Of a stretch of 64,000 nt of DNA, positions 34,807-46,652 are shown one piece after another. Under the pieces are notes generated by a model. That model saw nothing but the letters and a program-made list of their open reading frames with translations. It ran no database searches and was not told the origin of the DNA. The position numbers and the translations under genes were made by a program. The number at the start of each line of letters is the position of its first letter. Position 1 is the stretch's first letter. The stretch comes from Locusta migratoria (Eukaryota > Arthropoda > Insecta > Orthoptera > Acrididae), in contig CM048750.1 of assembly GCA_026315105.1 (NCBI GenBank), positions 72,781,797 to 72,845,796 of the forward strand. Direction: 5' to 3'.

Positions 34807-35016
34807 GCCTGTTACAAGCTGTTAAGATTGCTCCCCCCAAAAAATCTAAATTCTTACAGAAAAGTCATAGGTTTTAACTATGAAAATAAATAAATAAGAC
34901 AGAAGAGAGGTGACAGGGGCAGAGAACAGGGGGGAAGAGAAAAGTAGAAATAAATGGAATTGGACGAAGAAGGGGAGGGGGCAGAGGCATGGGAGGGAGG
35001 TAATGGGGGGAGAGAG

Positions 35017-35020
<4 letters not shown>

Positions 35021-35081
<61 letters not shown>
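35021..35081. repeat. (GA)n microsatellite next to an Ncoa6 splice donor
   Basis: About 30 GA units on the plus strand; in the Ncoa6 transcript this is a (CU)n tract starting about 14 nt after the GTAAAA donor at 35094. Confidence 0.97.
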
Positions 35082-35084
<3 letters not shown>

Positions 35085-35094
35085 GTATTTTTAC

Positions 35095-36954
35095 CTTGGA
35101 ACGTGGATGCCTGGATGGCATGGAAGATTCACTGCCAGTGGAACGAACAGTGGCTTCTGAGTCGGACTGATCAGTAGTAGTAGTGTCAGCTCTCCGTGAT
35201 ACTGTACTGCTCACATCATCATCGTCATCCGAAAAAACAGAGTTGGAGCGATCATTGAGAGGAGATGGAAAGCAGAAGAATGGATCATCTGCAGCTGCTG
35301 TAGTTGCTTCAGTCTCACCATCTGAGCCACTGTCACTTGCTACTGGCTCGAGATGACCCGTCAGTGGATTAATGAGGAACTGACGTTTCTTCCCAGAAGA
35401 TGTTAGTTCTGACGGAGGTGATGCTGGCGGTTCAGGTGCTGACGGTGGAGACACTGGTGGTGACATAGCTGGCCTCGGCCTAGATTCAGTCGAAATCCGA
35501 TAAGTATAAGGCGGAGCCGTCCCTCTCGGCCACGGATTAGGAGCAGTATGTCTAGGTTTCGACGATTCGGGCACAGACGGTCTCGTATCTGGAAACCTCT
35601 GAAAATCTGTGCCCGGTATCTTCTGTGGTCGCAACTGACTCGTCGACTCTTTGGCAGGGATTTGGGCAACACGCTGCTGTTGAGGTCGAATGACTGGTTG
35701 AGGATTGCGAGGATAAGGTGGGGGATTTGTTGGTAGTGAATTCTGTTGTTGAAACGAAGATCCCTGAGTGCGAGGAGGTGCAGGACTGGGAGCGGGCAGA
35801 GGCCGTTGCTGGGCACGAGGAGCCTGAAGGGCATGTAGGGAACCACTGTACGTTTTTTGCTGCTGTTGCTGTGCAGATTGTTGAGGCACAGGTTGCTGGT
35901 TCTGTTGAAGTGACGTGCCAGACACAGGTGGTGTCTGTTGTAGACGAGAATGTCCAGAAGGAAGCGAGTGGGCGACAGGGCCGTCAGCCGGAGGTGACGC
36001 CGGGACACCCGCAAAGGCAGAACGAGGGTGATGCGAGAGTTTTCCGGGAGGAGCAGGAGATGCCGGGACCTCCGAAGGCACAGAAATGAGGGAACCGTCA
36101 GACTTTCGTCGGATGGCATTGTGTAACTGTTGCTGCTGTTGCTGTTGGACAACCAGTGCTGCACGAGCTCTGGCTTGCCTGTCAGCCAACACCGGTGGGG
36201 GCATTTTGGTAGGTGGACCTCCACTGCCATCATTCTGTAACAAGTTGACCAGCAATGGACTCGACAGTGCCACATTGGCGGCAGTAACGGGCGCAGTACC
36301 GGCCACCTGACAGTTAGCCGGCTGCCTGAGACTTGGAGGTCCAGACGTTGTCTTGTACACAGTTTGTTGTTGCTGGTGCTGAGGTTGCGTTTGGGAACCG
36401 GGATAAGGAGGTGGAGGTGGTGTTGCAAAATTATGGTGTGCTGCAGATGGGGCAGGTACTGCAGCAGTGGAAACGAAAGGCTGGTCACGCACAGCGGCAT
36501 GTGCCGCGTGAGTCATACTGGCGAAGGGAAAGGGACCGGGATAAGCAGGAGCAGGACCCGCAGGCACAGTGGCACCTGCCGGTGCCGACGGAGCTGCCGT
36601 CAGGGAGGCCGTTCCGGGCGGTGTACCCGAGACGCCGGGCGACCGTCTCGGCTGGGGAAATGGCGGTATGGGGTCTCCGTCTGCTGGTGCGACGACATTG
36701 GGACTGCGAAATGTAGGCGCAGGAGGGGGTTCCGATTTCGTCGCTACCGCTTGCTGCAATAGGTGCACGACACCACGAGCCAGTCCCGCAGCTGCCACGG
36801 CCGCCGTGTCAGGACAGCTCGCACTGGACATTCCAGATGTCGAAGGTACTGGCTGCTGCAGGGAGACCTGTTCGTCCGCATTCCCTGGACCTGTCTGGAG
36901 GACTATTTCTTGACTTTCTCCTCCGAACCGACTGGCAATCCTCAGTGATATTAC
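35095..36954 (-). CDS. Ncoa6: Ncoa6 exon (2nd visible) with LXXLL-1 and two PPxY motifs
   Basis: This 1,860-bp exon (620 codons, phase 0 at both ends) runs from acceptor ATTTTGTAG (AG at 36956-36955) to donor AAG|GTAAAA (35094). It begins VISLRIASRFGGES, which continues the upstream exon collinearly with vertebrate NCOA6. Key motif: SSPLLVNLLQNDG (LXXLL at 36252-36238), nearly identical to NR box 1 of human NCOA6 as I know it, which mediates binding to nuclear receptors. PPxY motifs are PPPY at 36414-36403 and PPPY at 35724-35713. Polyglutamine runs, proline-rich stretches and a C-terminal acidic serine-rich segment (LTGHLEPVASDSGSDGE and FSDDDDDVSS) complete it. Translation read through the donor would give an artefactual SLSLSL tail from the CT repeat, so the exon end is set at 35095. 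Confidence 0.95.
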
Positions 36955-37467
36955 CTACAAAATAAAAATTATTATAATTAGTAACTTAAAATAAAAGCAA
37001 TGTTTCATCTACGTGTAAAATACTACAGCCAAAGTTTTGGGTGCACATTTTAAATAACATGTTCCCTGCCCTGCACAAACACAAAATGTTTGTGAATTTA
37101 TGTTGAGGAAAGTTACGACTCTTTAACAAAAAAGAACAATAACAAACCACTAAAGATCACATCACACAATTTTTCACCTTCACAATGAATGCTATGTCTC
37201 TTAAGATATTCAGCTGTAAAAGATCTGTTGGCAACTACTTTCATTTTTCTAGTTTTTTCTGAACCATATTCTCTGTTGTAATTTTAATTATCTGCTTATG
37301 TTGTGGTTTGGCTATTCAAGTGGGCAGGTTTAAAATGATAAATTACCTACAACAGTGTAGGTAAGGTAGTTCAAGGTTGGAGGAGACCACAGGTACAACC
37401 TTCAGAAAGATCATGCACAGTGGTACTTTGGTATTCAAATTTAATTTGAAGTTGATGACAAGTTTAG

Positions 37468-37910
37468 TTAGAAACTTACTGGCAGATTAAAAACTGTTTG
37501 CTAGATTGGGATTCGAACCTGGGACGTTTGCCTTTCAAGGGCAAGTGCTCTATGACAGGGCTACCCTGGCACAGCTTGTGACCTGTCCTCACAGAGCTCT
37601 ACTTTTTCCAGAACCTCATTTCCTACCTTCTAAACTTCAGAAGTTCTCATGTGAATCTTTCTTCGAGAAGTGCTAGTCCTGCAGGTCTACAGGAGAAATT
37701 CTGTTAAGTTTCTAATGCAGGAGACGAGGTACTGGCAGAAGTCAAGCTACGAGGACAGGCCACAAGATGTGCCAGGGTAGCTCTGTTCGTAGAGCACTTG
37801 CCTGTGAAAGGCAAAGGTCCCAGGTTTGAACCCGGTCCATCACTCAGTTTTAATCTGCCAGGAAGTTTTACACCAGTGCACACTCCTTGGCAGAATGAAA
37901 ATATCATAGG
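37468..37910. mobile_element. Foldback element with tRNA-like ends
   Basis: The right end carries GGGTAGCTCTGTTCGTAGAG (A-box region, about 37775), CACTTGCCTGTGAAAGGCAA and CCAGGTTTGAACCCGGTCC (B-box region, about 37820), then AGTTTTAATCTGCCAGGAAG. The left end (37468-37600) is the reverse complement of the same arrangement (GGATTCGAACCTGGGAC, TTAAAAACTG). The middle, about 150 bp, is unique. I recall the CTGCCAGGAAGTTT end from abundant orthopteran repeats. Confidence 0.75.
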
Positions 37911-38617
37911 AACTTTGGTTAGATTTGCTACGAGTTACCTGCTTACCATAGAATTGTCTTTTGTGTTTATCCTTTTTTGACCAATTCTTATCCAATGATC
38001 AAATGTTACTGATTTTAAATTGACAAAACTGACATTTGCTTGAAGATCAAGATATCAAAAATCATTTCATTTCTACAGAAAATAAATGTGTTTCTAGAAA
38101 GTTCTTGGTGAAATAATGGTAATGGGGGAGTAATGGTAACATAACTAAGGAACTGAGCACTCAATAGGCAAATACAAGACAGAGAATGTCTTTCTTCAGA
38201 GCTAACTAGCACAGAATCTAAGCACGCACACATGCTTAAACAACTACATTGTCGTTGGTGACGACACTGTAATTTCTTATGGATGAGCCAATGTTATAAG
38301 TACTCATTGTGAGATGTGTGTGGGATATTACAAATACAGCTGAACAAATATAAATGTCATTGGATGAAAAGCTAATTTTTTAGGCAGAATTAGAAAATAC
38401 TACTACTTGGATAAGTCAATTACATAAATAATGGCAGTACATATGAGAAAATGTCACAAGATGTATTTTGCATGTCAGCCACTAATACAAATTTATGACC
38501 TCTTTATCACACAAGCACAATGCAATGACCATTGAGCATTGAAATATGGTCAGTCTGGGCTGATACTAAATGGTTTATATAAGGAACTCGTAGTTCAATG
38601 GGGAGATCTATAATTGT

Positions 38618-38807
38618 TTAATAATGATTTTGTAGCCAAGATCACATTTTTCATTTATTATGTTACCGGTTTCGGCGTGCTCGACGCCATCTTCAGACCT
38701 GTCGTAATTATGAAATTACAACAGGTCTGAAGATGGCATCGAGCACGCCGAAACCGGTAACATAATAAATGAAAATTCGATCTTGGCTGCAAAATCATTA
38801 TTACTAA
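38618..38807. repeat. Near-perfect 190-bp foldback with hammerhead-like core
   Basis: Arms of about 90 bp (38618-38707 and 38713-38807) differ at only a few positions. The right arm reads GTCTGAAGATGGC, ATCGAGCAC, GCCGAAACCGGTAACA (38726-38762), i.e. CTGAAGA, a GGC/GCC stem and GAAA. The outer ends TTTAATAATGATTTTG and CAAAATCATTATTACTAA are complementary. Confidence 0.9.
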
Positions 38808-38944
38808 ATGATTTTCTACATTATCTCCTTTTATGTTCTGGAGTTGATATTCTTGTTGTTACAATGTTTCATAACAACCTTCTCACATTTCCAAAGTTAA
38901 TGATATAAATTTGCACCCACTTTTATGTTAACAAGATTCAGTCA

Positions 38945-39200
38945 GAAGGCAGGAATTTTTGAGTTTAACGTCCCATCGGCAGCGTGGTCATTAGAGACGG
39001 AGTTTACGCTCTGAGTGTTCGGGTAAGGATGTGGTCTGAGTGTTCGGGTAAGGATGTGGAAGGATAGCTGTGACCTTTCAAAGGAACCATCCCAACATTT
39101 CCCTGGAATGATTTAGGGAAATCAGGGAAAACCTAAATCTGATGGTTGGAAGTGGATTCAGTTAGAGGCACTAACACTACTTCCAGAAAGGGGCTTCTGC
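38945..39200 (+). mobile_element. SINE-like repeat with internal duplication
   Basis: GTTTAACGTCCCATCGGC, GGTCATTAGAGACGGAG, CTTTCAAAGGAACCATCCC and GATTTAGGGAAATCAGGGAA are in the order of a widespread arthropod SINE-like repeat that I know from memory. The tRNA-like B-box end is missing or eroded. A unit CTGAGTGTTCGGGTAAGGATG occurs twice in tandem near 39010-39056. Confidence 0.7.
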
Positions 39201-40092
39201 CAAACAGATAAAGGAGGTGGATTTGGTTATCCAGATTTGGATAATAGTAATGACAATGGCAACAAAAGATTTTTTTTCCACCTCCCCCCCGCCCCACCTA
39301 AGTTTGGGAAAAGCTGAACGATTTTAGATTTCCATGAGTTATTGACAATGTTGTGATTTCTGCAGTGTGTCTGTAGAAAATATATACTGGGAACCACGAA
39401 CGACAGCGGTATTGCCTGTGCATCTACGTCACAACGTCTCTGACAGCCAATGAGCGTACTGTATTATTCTGAACACTATGCTGCGACTGTCATAGTCATT
39501 GTCAAAATTCAAATGATTGTACTGGTTATTCTCTGTATTTTAGTCTATTTGTTGAAAGTTGTCATTGCTAATGTTGCTGGAATGTAACAAATTTTGCTTA
39601 AGCAAGCAAGATCCATGATTTGAAGGCTATAAAGGTTTCGTCAAGCACAAAGCACATATATATGCAGACTTCAACTGCCGCTTGAAACCAGCAAAGATGC
39701 TGCTGTCTAGACATGCATGAGCCACTATCATTGCTGTTGTTGTTGTTTTGAGGGGACTAAACAACTAGGTCATATGAGCTTAGAGACCACCATCAGAACC
39801 TAAAAAATTGACATCGAGAAAGGAGACTCACTAAAGGGATAGACTGACAATGAACAGGTCACTCACAACACAAAAGAAAGACACATAGGTAAAAAACAAA
39901 AGTCAGGAACTAAGTTAAAAACTTGACAGCAGAATACCATGACTGGCTGATCACAAAGATAATACAGGATGAGCCAGCCATACTGCACACACTAAAGACC
40001 CATAGGAATTTTACTTTAAAACTCTTTAAAAAAAAAGCCTTTAATGTGTTGGTTAGGTGGGGACCTGAGTTATCAGGCTATAACACCCACCA

Positions 40093-43000
40093 CTAGATGG
40101 AAATGTAGAAACCAGCTGCCTGAATAAAATGTAAAACAGAGTTAGCCTTGGAGGCATCATCACCTAAAACTAAGGGTAGCATGTCTGGTAGATTTAAAGA
40201 CTGCCAGAAGTTGGCTAAAAGTGGACAGTCCATCAGAAGATGGACTACTGTCAGCGCTGCTCCACACCAACACACAGGCGGGGCCTCTCAGCGAAGGAGA
40301 TAGCCATGGGTCAGCCAGGTATGCCCACGATGGAGGCGGCAGAGGCCAACCGAATCTCGACGTATCGATCGCAGTCAGAATTGCCACAGAGCCGTGGATT
40401 GCTTCGCTGCTCAAAGCTTAACGTTGCACTCGTGGTACACCATTCAGCACTCCAAGTCTCACGCACCTTCCGGTGTAACGTCAATTTGAGGTCCGATTCC
40501 GTGACACCAATGGCTAAAGGTGGCGCAATGGTGGCCTGCTTGGGCAACCGACCAACATGTTCATTCCCCGGTATGCCGATGTGGTCAGAGGTCCACAGAG
40601 AGGCCAGATTTGTCAAGAGAAAAAACAGTGTTTTGAACGGACCGCACTAATGGGTGGTGAGGTAAGCACTGGTCAATTGCCTGCACGCCACTCAGGGAGT
40701 CACTACAGATGACAAATGACCTGGGGCAGGCTTGGAGATGTTCTAGAGCTCTGCAGTAAACACACTACTTTCACAGTGTAATGAATGCTGTTTGACACGG
40801 TCACCATGGAGACATACATATCCAGCATGACCACCTGCTAGGAAACCATCAGTGTAAATGTCTTTGGCGCCACAGAATGAATCGGAGTTGTGCTAGAGAA
40901 GCACGGGATAGATCTAGACAAAGCTGTAAACGGGGAATGGACCAAGGAGGAGTTCGACAGGGATAGTGGATAGTGGCAGGAAGTGGATGGGATTCCAGGG
41001 ACAGGGACGAAAGAAGAGAACGTACACGGACTGCAGTTGGGTAACCTGACCTGGGACATTTTGGAGGGATAGGAAGTGTAGTGTCAGGAAAAAGGAGCTG
41101 ACGGTCCGGCTGGTGTGGTGAGGCCTGGACATGGGCAACATATGAAGAGAGCAGGTTTGCCGGCGGAACTGCAGGGGAAGGACTCCAGCTTCGACAAGGA
41201 AGATTGTCACAGGGCTCGTGCAAAAAGCCCCTATCGCCAAATGGACATCACAATGTAAAATTGGGTCCAATGCCTGCAGTGCTGAGGATGCGGCCAAATC
41301 ATAAACTATGCATCCATAGTCTAGGTGAGACTGAATGAGGGCCTTATGCAGTTGCAGGAACGTTGGGCGTGAGGCTCCCCAAAAAGTGAGACTGAGACAG
41401 CGCAAGACGTTGAAATGTCACCAGCACTTTTGTTTAAGCTGGCGAAGGTGCGGCACCCAAGTGAGATGGTCGTCAAACAACATGCCTAAAAAACGGTTCG
41501 TCCCTTCAACACGCAACAGGTCACCAGACAAATACAGTTCAGGTCCTGGGTGTACCGCCCGATATCGACAGAAATGCATCACCCGGGTTTTTCATGCAGA
41601 AACTGGAAACTGGGCAAATGCCCATGACTGCGCCTTTCAAATAGCTATCTGCAACTGCCTGCTGGTGGAACTAAAATACATGCAAAAGTCATAGGCATAC
41701 AACGAGGTGGAAACCGATGACCCCCACGGGAACAACAAGACCATTAATGATGACTAAAAATAAAGGGACACTAAGAACGGAACCGTGTGGGACACCGTTT
41801 TCTTGATAATGAGGTGAGCTGTGACAGGTACCAACTCAAACACAAAAAGAACGCAGCGCGAGGAAATTTTGTTTGAATACGGGACGTGGCCCCTGTAAGC
41901 CCCAGCCATACAGCATAGACAACATACGGTGGTACCAGGTGGTGTCGTACGCTTTCCGCAGGTCAAAGAAGACGGCACCCAGACGTTTGCAGCGATTACA
42001 GGCTGTATGGATGGCCGACTCCAGCGACATGTGATTGTCGATAGCAGAGCGGCCTTGACGGAACCCACTTTGTTGTGGGACCAAGAGTCCCCAGTCTTCA
42101 AGGATCCACATAAGCCTCCACCACACCATGCATTCGAGGAGTTTGCAAGGAATGTTGGTGAGTAACTAGCCACCTGTGGATCCGCCCCAGGCTTCATCAT
42201 TGGACTGATGATGCTATCCCGCCAATGGGACGGGGAAACACCCTCAACCCAGAGATGATTGAGCAGGGTGAGGAGCTGATGCTTAAAATCTGCAGGTAGG
42301 TGTCAGTGGAACTGACTGTGAATGTGATCAGGTCCAGGGGAGTTATCTGGGCATGCAGCAAAGGCACCTTCAAACTCCCATTCAGTAAAAGGGACGTTGT
42401 ATGTTTCCCAGGAGTCGGGTTTGAAAATATATCTGATTTTGCTCCATGCGCTCTTTAAGGGTGCAGAAATCCGCACCATAAGCAATAGTTGCTGAGGTGC
42501 GAGCATAGTGGTTTGCCAAGTGCTCAGCTATGGTGAGAGGGTCAGTACAGAGTGTATCTGAATGCTGAGACATGGGATTCCCGCTGGTGGGGAGAAGGGG
42601 GTGCCCAAAGATGTGTCAAACTTGTGACTATACACATGAAGGAGAAGCGTGGGAACCAATGTATCGTTCCCAGGAGGCTCTCTTGCTTTGCTGAATCAAT
42701 CACTTTGTACATGCACGGAGACGCTTCAAGGCAATAAGATCGTCTACAGAAGGATGGCATCGGTGGCACTGTAGTGCTCGCTGACGCTCCCGGATGGCCT
42801 CAGCAATCTCCAGTGTCCACCAGGGCACTGACCTATGGTAGAGTGATCAGAGTGAGGTGGGAACAGTTTTCTCAGCAGCAGAGATGAATGGCCTCTGTGA
42901 CCTGCTGAACAGCGGCATTAACATTAGCCAGAAGAGGAGAGGTAATTGCAGCAGCTATGGAATAAGCTGGCCAGTCAGCCCTGTGGAGAGACCAGCGAGG

Positions 43001-43640
43001 CAGAGGGTCAGCAGGCGGATACTGTGAGAGTGACAGGAAAATAGGAAAATGGTCGCTGCCACACAGGTCTTGTGGACCCTCCAAGTGAGATGCAGAAGCA
43101 GGCTTGCACTGCAGACGGACAATTCTATGGCCAAATATGTTCCATGGGCTACGCTAAAATGAGTAGGAGCAGTTGAGTGTTGAGGAGGCAGATGTTCAGC
43201 TGCGTCAGTAGAGTCTCATCGTCTCTACCCCGCACTGAAGTCTGTGTGCCACCTAACAAAGTGTGGTGGCGTTGAAATCCCCCAAAAGAAGAAAGGGCGG
43301 GGGAAGTTGGGTGACAAAGACAGCGAGTCGACAGAAGAGACATCCTCATCTGGTGGAAGGTATATAGAACACACAGTAAAATCTTGCACTGCCCTGAGCC
43401 GAACAGCAACTGTCTCTAAGAGATATTTGAAGAGGCAGTGCTTGGGACAGAGGCTAGGGCGTAGACTCAAGACTACTGGAAACTCTGTCATACATGGAAC
43501 GATTTTTAAAATAGGCCCGGTAGCCTCGAAGGGCAGGACCAGGTTTCCTGGAAAGTAATGCAGAGAGCAGGTGTTAAGCTTAAAAGCTGTCATAGCTCAG
43601 CCAGATGAGGGAAAAATCTGCCACAATTCCAATGGGGGAT
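40093..43640 (-). pseudogene. LINE copy 1 ORF2 (endonuclease, reverse transcriptase, RNase H)
   Basis: Endonuclease traces lie at 43220-43640, and CGSDHFPIFLSLSQYPPADP near 43060 gives the SDH motif. The reverse transcriptase has FFDLRKAYDTTWYHRMLSML (41990 region) and VPHGSVLSVPLFLVIINGL; the catalytic box reads LYAYDFCMYF where YADD is expected, losing one aspartate. The RNase H trace is WTSDHIGIPGNEHVGRLPKQ near 40590, and a C-terminal MCWCGAALTVVHLLMDCPLL zinc-binding-like motif ends near 40093. Many frameshifts. Confidence 0.82.
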
Positions 43641-43679
43641 TATGTTTCCTCCATGCTGTATTGCCATCATGAAGAAAGA

Positions 43680-45126
43680 AGCAGATAATTCCATTGGAAC
43701 ATCTGCTACCATCTGCTCTGAATCCACAGAACCAGAGACCATATAGTCTAGTGAATTGGTTAGCGCGAGATCCTCAGGAAATGCGAGGATCTTGACTTCA
43801 TCTGCTGAAGCAGAGGATGTGGGTGATTGTGGCTTTGCAGCCACTGTAGTTTCCGTCTTCTTCAAGTTTTTCTTTGTAGTCTCTCGCTGGCCCTTGGGTT
43901 TTAAGGGCTGGGAGGGCATCACAGAGGTGACGAATAGAGCTGACGAAGAGCAAGATACCTTTCGACCAGCATCTTGGGGATCCTCATTACCACACTGAGA
44001 ATCCTCAGAAGGGAGTGTCCCGAGGGACCCCTTCTGAGCGGAGGACCTGTGGAAGGCTGTTATTTCTCTGGCTGTCGGGTGGGGATTAATGTCCTCTGTG
44101 GTTGGGGGGTCGTCGTTCCCAAGGTGAAAAGAGTGGGAGGAGGAGGTGCCCCCAATTGGCAAGGGGCCAGGAGTAGTCGATTAGGTCTGGGAGCCAAATG
44201 GCGTTACTTGGGCAGATTTTGATGCAGAGGACTATAAGGCTGCTGTGGCATAGGAGTAGTAATGTTCTCGGGCAGTAGCTTCAGAAATTTGCACTTTGCC
44301 TCCGAGTAGGTTAGTCGGTCCCGGGTCTTATATTCCATGATTTTGTGTTCTTGTTGCAGAATCACACACATAGGTGAGCAAGGGTAGTGATTCTGGCTGC
44401 AATTGAAACATACCGGAGGAGGTGTGCAAGGGACATTCAGATGAACCGCACGTCCACACTCCTGACATGTAGGGTTGGCATCACATCAAGAGCACATATG
44501 CCCAAACCTCCAGCACTTAAAACAACGCATAGGGGGAGGAACATAGGGCTTTACGAGGCACCGGTAGATCATCACCTTGACTTTCTCAGGCAATGAATCG
44601 CCCTCAAAAGCCAAGATGAAGGCACCAGTGGCGAGCCTGTTGTCCTTTGGACCGCTATGAACTTCCAGAATAAAATGTACTCCCCGCCGTTCTACGTTGG
44701 CAAGCAATTCGTCATCCGACTGCAGCAACAGGCCTTTATGAAATATTATTCCCTGTACCTTAAGGTCTTGTGCGGTGTGATGGTAACGGAAACATCACCC
44801 AGCTTGTCACATGCAAGCAATGCCCCTGACAGGGCTGGGGATGACATCGTTATTAAGACTGACCCAGAGCACATCTTTGATATCCCATCCACCTCACCAA
44901 ACGTGTCCTCTAAGTTTTTAACAAAAAATAATGGCTTCGTTGTCTTAAAAGATTCCGCATCGATGCGACTATATACCAGATATTTAGGGGCATGAGCCTC
45001 ACCCTGATGTCGAGCACGACAGTCCTCCCATGGTGTGGCCAGGGAAGGGAACATTTGGGGATTATACTCTGCGCCACAGTATTCGCCTCTACCTCTCTTA
45101 AGAGACGATGGTTGTATGTCCGCCAA
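43680..45126 (-). pseudogene. LINE copy 1 ORF1 (gag-like)
   Basis: From MADIQPSSLKRGRGEYCGAE the frame gives FPSLATPWEDCRARHQGEAH, KPLFFVKNLEDTFGEVDGIS and VLITMSSPALSGALLACDKL. After frameshifts come LQSDDELLANVERRGVHFIL and VPPPMRCFKCWRFGHMCS, a CCHC zinc-knuckle start. Downstream is a serine- and lysine-rich tail near 43700-44160. It is nucleic-acid-binding by family but broken here. Confidence 0.8.
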
Positions 45127-45318
45127 CGTTTCGTGTTCATTTCATGGTGTTCCCACAAGCAATTAGGAATCTAAAGGTCCACCCAGGCAGAGCCCCGCAT
45201 GCCTGGGTTAAGTCTTATACAACTGAAGTGTGGCAGGTTCCTCAGAGGTTGCTTGCTAGTGACTGTTCAACCTCAACAGCCATGCATCTCCTCGTCATGT
45301 AACACACCTTGAGATTGA

Positions 45319-45321
<3 letters not shown>

Positions 45322-45381
<60 letters not shown>
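45322..45381. repeat. (TC)n microsatellite in the LINE copy 1 5' UTR
   Basis: About 29 TC units sit between GAGATTGAGGTTT and TTTTGAGGTTT. At the equivalent place in copy 2 (51828-51850) there is a short poly(T) run. Confidence 0.95.
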
Positions 45382-45385
<4 letters not shown>

Positions 45386-46652
45386 GAGGTTTTTACCATC
45401 CTTGCAACCTGGGCAATTAAGCTGAGATCCCTGGGCTCTGAAATGTACAACGTTCCACTGTCGCGCCGAACTATGGTCGTTGAAGCACGCACAGAGCTTA
45501 CGGTGTGGCGGATTGTTGGCGCGACACAGTCCACAGCTCGGGACCCCGGATTCGCCAAGCCCATACTCAACAAATTAATGCTGAGTCCCTGAGGGCTATC
45601 ATTCGTGGGTCCAAGTGCAGTATAGTATCATGTTAAAAAAGGGTCTGGGTCGAGGGGGAAGGACAGTACAAGTGGCAGTGTGTGTAAGTCGCAAACAGTA
45701 ATGTACTTCACACTGTGAATATAAATCTGATAGTAAATACAACAGAAGTAAGTTATGAATTTTGAAGTACCGTATCTTTCTGCAGATAAGACGACCTTCA
45801 GATAAGACAAGGTACAAATTTTCATCAAAATGTTACAGTTTAAGCATATATCTGGCCTATAAGATGACCCCCCAAGTTATTGTATTTACCCGAATGCATG
45901 CCACACTTTTTTTCCAGTTTTTGGGTTCTAAAAATACACCTGCGAATTAGATTTAGAGGCAAAGCTTCAGGAAGTTCCAAAAAATGTCATTAGAAGCTGC
46001 CATAAGTAATTTTCGTGATTGGTACATCTGGATTTCATTCTTTGTTGCAGTGTTTGTGGTCTGCTTTTGAACTTTCGTGTGTGTAGTGCTATATTGTATA
46101 CTTATCGTGAAGAAGAATTTTTTTTACACTGCGAAGTTTAAAAAATAATAATTATTATTATTATTTCTTTCACCGAGACGACATTTAATCACGCCGATGC
46201 ACATATTATTAGGGTGAAAACACAGGAAATTGCCTGAGAACAGAAGATAAAGAATTTTGAAGAAAGTTGCAATTGATGTGTATAGCTCCGAAATACTATA
46301 ACGCTTTTGTTGTTGTTGTTTTTGTTGGGTTTTGGAAGGGACTAAACAGCGACGGTTATCAGTCCCTTGTTCCAGTCAAAGAGATAAAACCTTTTTTTAA
46401 GCGATCCGAAGTAAATGCTTTAACAAGTCAAAGTTTAAAACTTACAGACTAATATAAAGAAAGGATACGATTAAAAACGAAGAAGGGTTAAAACAGCTGA
46501 GACAGTACCAGAGTGGGTTTGCTGGATGGTCACAGGGATATAAGCAAGACATCCAGCCACTCTGGGACACGTTAAAACCACCTACCTACGTTAAAACCAC
46601 CTACCTAACAGACTTAAGCAGGTGGAGGACAGAACAATGGCAAACACAAACG

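Larger units (their letters stand above)
22782..35094 (-). other. Ncoa6 intron, 12.3 kb
   Basis: The intron runs between the GTAAAA donor at 35094 and the TTGTTGCAG acceptor at 22783. It contains the hairpin element, DNA transposon relics, mariner remnant and gypsy element listed separately. I see nothing recognisable in 23560-24215 or in 27000-27610. Confidence 0.9.
39733..45595 (-). mobile_element. I-group LINE, copy 1, nearly full length, dead
   Basis: The 5' end is CCCTCAGGGACTCAGCAT-like at 45595 and the 3' end is an (AAC)n tail at about 39734. CTATCATT flanks it at 39725-39732 and 45596-45603 as a probable target duplication. It has the same layout as copy 2 (ORF1 with zinc knuckles, ORF2 with endonuclease, reverse transcriptase and RNase H) but is more diverged, with many frameshifts. 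It lies in the same orientation as Ncoa6. Confidence 0.85.

Noticed and set aside
34846..35094. Continuation of the 35-37 kb open frame into SLSLSL and a hydrophobic tail
   Set aside because: It lies past a GTAAAA donor, and the phase-0 join to 22781 explains the coding end. The tail is translation of a CT repeat and intron.
35403..36500. 365-codon minus-strand frame overlapping the second exon
   Set aside because: It is the +1 shadow of the Ncoa6 frame, which carries the conserved LXXLL and splices in phase.
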